64,000 nt of DNA from Lingula anatina. Taxonomy: Eukaryota; Brachiopoda; Lingulata; Lingulida; Lingulidae. The position numbers and the translations under genes were made by a program. The notes below the pieces were generated by a model. The model saw nothing but the letters and a program-made list of their open reading frames with translations, did no database searches and was not told where the DNA came from. Shown here one piece after another: positions 61,009-64,000 of this stretch. The stretch covers positions 548,065 through 612,064 of the forward strand of contig NW_019775735.1 in assembly GCF_001039355.2 (NCBI RefSeq). Direction: 5' to 3'. Numbering within the stretch: position 1 is the stretch's first letter; each line of letters opens with the position of its first letter.

Positions 61009-64000
61009 GTAAATTACGGAGTATCATTTTCATATATACTATTGTCTAAGGTCACATGTTCTTTGTCGGAACGACCCAGAGTACAGAGATTCCATTTTTA
61101 TAAAGATTGAATTTACATGTAGTTAGATGGAAGTAAATTCTGTGTGCTGACATTTTAATGTAATTTTTGGATATTTAACTTACAGCACAAATAAAGAAGG
61201 CTAAGAGCTTGGCAAAGCAGACTTAATTACTATACTGCTTTAACTTTGTAGCTTCGTCATCTGCAACATCCCATGAAAATTCATTTTAAAAGTTGACACG
61301 GCATCTGAATATTTAATTAAGAAAGTCTGGGTAAAATATAAAATATATACTCTCATTAGATCAATTGCTATAAGCAATGAATTCATTGTAGTCAACATTT
61401 AAAAAAATTATTATAAACATTTCTTTTACTTCAGTGTTTGCAGTAAGAATTTATTGGTTAGCCACGTGCCCATCAGAAAAAAAAGTTTCTTAAGCGTTTC
61501 TTGTCATGATAATTATTTGGCTTCCGGAGTCCACGCGTAAATGAGCGATTCAATTGCAACTCCCATCCGAAAACTAAAGCACGGGTTAATTGGTCGCTGA
61601 TAATGCCCAGAGTTAAATGTGAATGTTTTGTATGGACTATTACAACTGAAGGGCATGCTCACTCCTCAGATGTCTTTATTATATCTTGTTAAGGATTTTG
61701 CCGTAATGCGTTATTTAGTGGAGGTGCAACCACAGTCTTTCCCGGATATAGTTAACGGTAATATTTTTAGTGGGCTGATATTCTTTTGTGTGTAATATGT
61801 TTGTACATAAATATGCCTAGGGAAAGAAACAAAATCGTGTATCGCTACTATTTTGTCGTTCTAAAGGTGAATACCCAAAATGAACAGATAATTTGAAATA
61901 GGTGTGTTGGAATACAAATGCCGAAAAAAGATAAATAGATTAAGTTATATGTATAAATAGACAAAGTCGAAGCATAAAAATGGATAGATAAATAAAAGAT
62001 CCAATTAACCAACTTCAGCTGGCTGACTGATTGATTGGTTGATAATCTTTTTTATCACTTTCGCTGTTTTTTCTATATAGCAGTACACTTCAATCAAAAC
62101 TACTTAACTAACAGACTGAAAGCAGAGGAAATGAGAAATTATTAAATTTAGTTAGGAAAGTTAACGTTCTTATCAAAATATGAAGCTTTGGCTTTAGAAC
62201 AACCTGTATATTTGTCAGAAATCAAAACTTAATTTGACATATTTCGCTGGTTCGTGCTTATACATCTGAACTAGAGACTGTTAGCCTTGTCTGACTTGAC
62301 TGAAAGTTTTCTTTTCCATTTTAAGACACATTATTGTAACATTCAATTCACACCCGGCACATTATATGATAAGTGTTTGAAATAAAGTACAATGATCTAA
62401 CAATACTAATAAATATGAACGTTTTAATTGTATTGCTTACCGATAATTTTGAGTAATGCAAAAATATCAATAAATTCAAGATTTATTTTTCTTTTTCTTT
62501 TATCGCCCTAAATACTGTCCTTTTAACTTGATTTCTAATTTGGACATGTTTATAAAATTAAACTTTTAAAACCAAGCGTTTAAAGAACAAGAGATCTTGC
62601 AGCAGTTGTTTAGGTTTCAATCTCTAAACAGAAAGGCCTGTGACCGGGCTGACAGCACGAAAGCCCACTTTGCAACAGATGCTAATGACAAGAAAATGAG
62701 CAGAAATGAGTGTATTTCGTGCAGTTTTACACGGGGCTATGGCCATTACTGCCTATTATGCAATATGTTACCATCCTCTAAATTATTGCCTTTGTCAGGA
62801 AATGTTGCGATTTTGGGTTTATTTTCAGAGCGTTTTTTTTCAATTCGTGATCATTTTTGAGTTGCAAAGTACGCACGATAAAGATAGTATAGGCTTTATC
62901 TTAATTAAGCTATTTTTTTTTTAATATTTGACCTTTTTAGTCACGTAATATGTTGTGTCTTCACGACAAAGAACAGCTGTCAAAAAGCATTTTTATTTTG
63001 TCTCACTATCAATTTATATTGAAAATTTGACAAAAAATCTTCAACAAGCACTGTTTAAGTTTGAATAATTTTGAGCACATGAAATTATACGTGTATATTT
63101 ATTAGATAAAACAATTGCACAATACAGCTGTAGAATATAACTGTGTCTATGCGCATTTTTGCATTGAATGATATTAGAGGTACATGATAATAGTTCTTCA
63201 CTCGGATATCTAGGATGTCTTTTTGAAGCTAAGTATCATCAGCTTTCCTTTTTGTCGGATAAACACATCACATTTCACAAAATTTATATTTTCATTTTCT
63301 CATAGGATTTGCTAAAGGTAAATAAGTTTAATTAGACTATGTTAACATTCGTTTGTTACGGTATACTTGTCAGTTGCAATTTTAATATCAAGTAAATAGT
63401 GTTGCAAAATTATTGTTATTATTATTCATCTTTTTATCATATAATTTTATTAAGTTTTTATTTTGTGAGTCTATACATGTTTGTGTGAACTTTTTAAAAT
63501 TCAATTTTTTTATTTCAGTATTTTGAGAATGGATTACGATTGGGATAGAAAGCATTCTCAGTAAATGTCAAGTGCATTTTTATATTCAGATTTCCACATG
63601 TAATCTTTTTACAAGTTCATCCGACGATGCCTTCTCGCATTTTCCTCGAGGTCGTCAGCACATTGTGCACATAGTGTATTGAACTAAAATTGAGATTTCG
63701 TTTTATATTTGCGTGTCAATCAGAGGCAATTTTGTCTATGTATTCACAGCAGTATTGTACATGTACTATGAAAAATCGCATCCTACGTGCAGGAACCACA
63801 TGTGCGCGCTCCTTCAATAACGTGCAAAAAATAACGTCCATTTTAAACAACAAGCTAAGCAATGGCGTGTGTTGTTGCTAAACTTATTTATGTTTAATGC
63901 TACAGATTCGTTCATCCCAGAGTGTGTTAGATTCCTTTATTTTTCCCGATAAATACCTTTTAAAATCGATGCAATTTTTCAGAAGTGTCAAAAATACAAC
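60080..64000 (+). other. Start of the intron after the Post1 candidate exon (no end in window)
   Basis: The stretch begins with the donor gtaagt at 60080-60085. I found no homeodomain-like frame (no WFQNRR) up to 64000, so the next coding exon lies further right. The DNA is AT-rich, with a CG/CA alternating tract at 60959-61006 and a GC-richer patch near 61500-61630. The ORFs at 60113-60349 and 62597-62924 show no recognisable motif and I do not treat them as genes. Confidence 0.5.
60959..61006. repeat. Alternating (CG)n(CA)n tract in the Post1 candidate intron
   Basis: About 16 bases of CG alternation run directly into about 15 CA units. The strict purine-pyrimidine alternation is the pattern known to favour Z-DNA. 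Confidence 0.95.

Noticed and set aside
1-64000. tRNA, rRNA and known Hox-cluster microRNA hairpins
   Set aside because: I saw no cloverleaf with A and B boxes, no rRNA-like sequence, and no stretch I could match by eye to a known Hox microRNA. A covariance-model scan would be needed to exclude them.
60113-64000. Homeodomain exon of the Post1 candidate within the window
   Set aside because: No frame downstream of the donor carries the WFQNRR helix or a homeodomain arm; the frames at 60113-60349 and 62597-62924 lack any such pattern.

Overview
The window is AT-rich animal nuclear DNA with introns, long gene-free stretches and many microsatellites. It covers the posterior end of a lophotrochozoan Hox cluster. 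The anchor is a two-exon gene on the minus strand (coding exons 28956-28410 and 22220-21982). Its homeodomain has the Post2 pattern ([36 protein letters not shown]). Post2 is the lophotrochozoan posterior class, so the source is most likely a mollusc or a related spiralian. I cannot name the species.

About 30.4 kb to the right lies a second transcription-factor-like first coding exon on the plus strand (about 59363-60079). It is rich in Ser, Pro, Tyr and Gly and ends in a strong phase-1 splice donor, the same intron phase as Post2. Post2 is transcribed leftward, so the anterior Hox genes should lie to the left and Post1 to the right. I therefore read this exon as the probable 5' exon of Post1, in inverted orientation and head-to-head with Post2. 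Its homeodomain exon is not in the window. The exon carries an apparent one-base frame break near 59495.

Layout: 1-21981 is the Post2 3' flank without a recognisable gene. It holds a 3 x 126 bp tandem repeat, a 192 bp hairpin transposon, microsatellites and several GC-richer islands with TTTAT-type homeodomain sites. 21982-28956 is Post2, with a 6.2 kb intron. 28957-59362 is the divergent intergenic region, with duplicated blocks, small transposons, a degenerate 4-unit tandem array and possible regulatory islands. 59363-64000 is the Post1 candidate exon and the start of its intron.

Two blocks (24864-27346 and 37453-40807) are near-identical tandem duplications, each separated by exactly one N. 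The copies differ mainly in microsatellite length, plus a few SNPs in the first pair. They look like haplotype or overlap copies left unmerged at scaffold joins, so true distances are probably about 1.2 and 1.7 kb shorter. A third gap (25 N) falls inside a small transposon. No tRNA, rRNA, CRISPR or prokaryotic-type feature was seen. The most interesting points are the divergent posterior Hox pair, a decayed copy of the Post2 acceptor and start region 265 bp upstream of the gene, a possible distal 5' exon of Post2, and a palindromic element built from 16 bp repeats.
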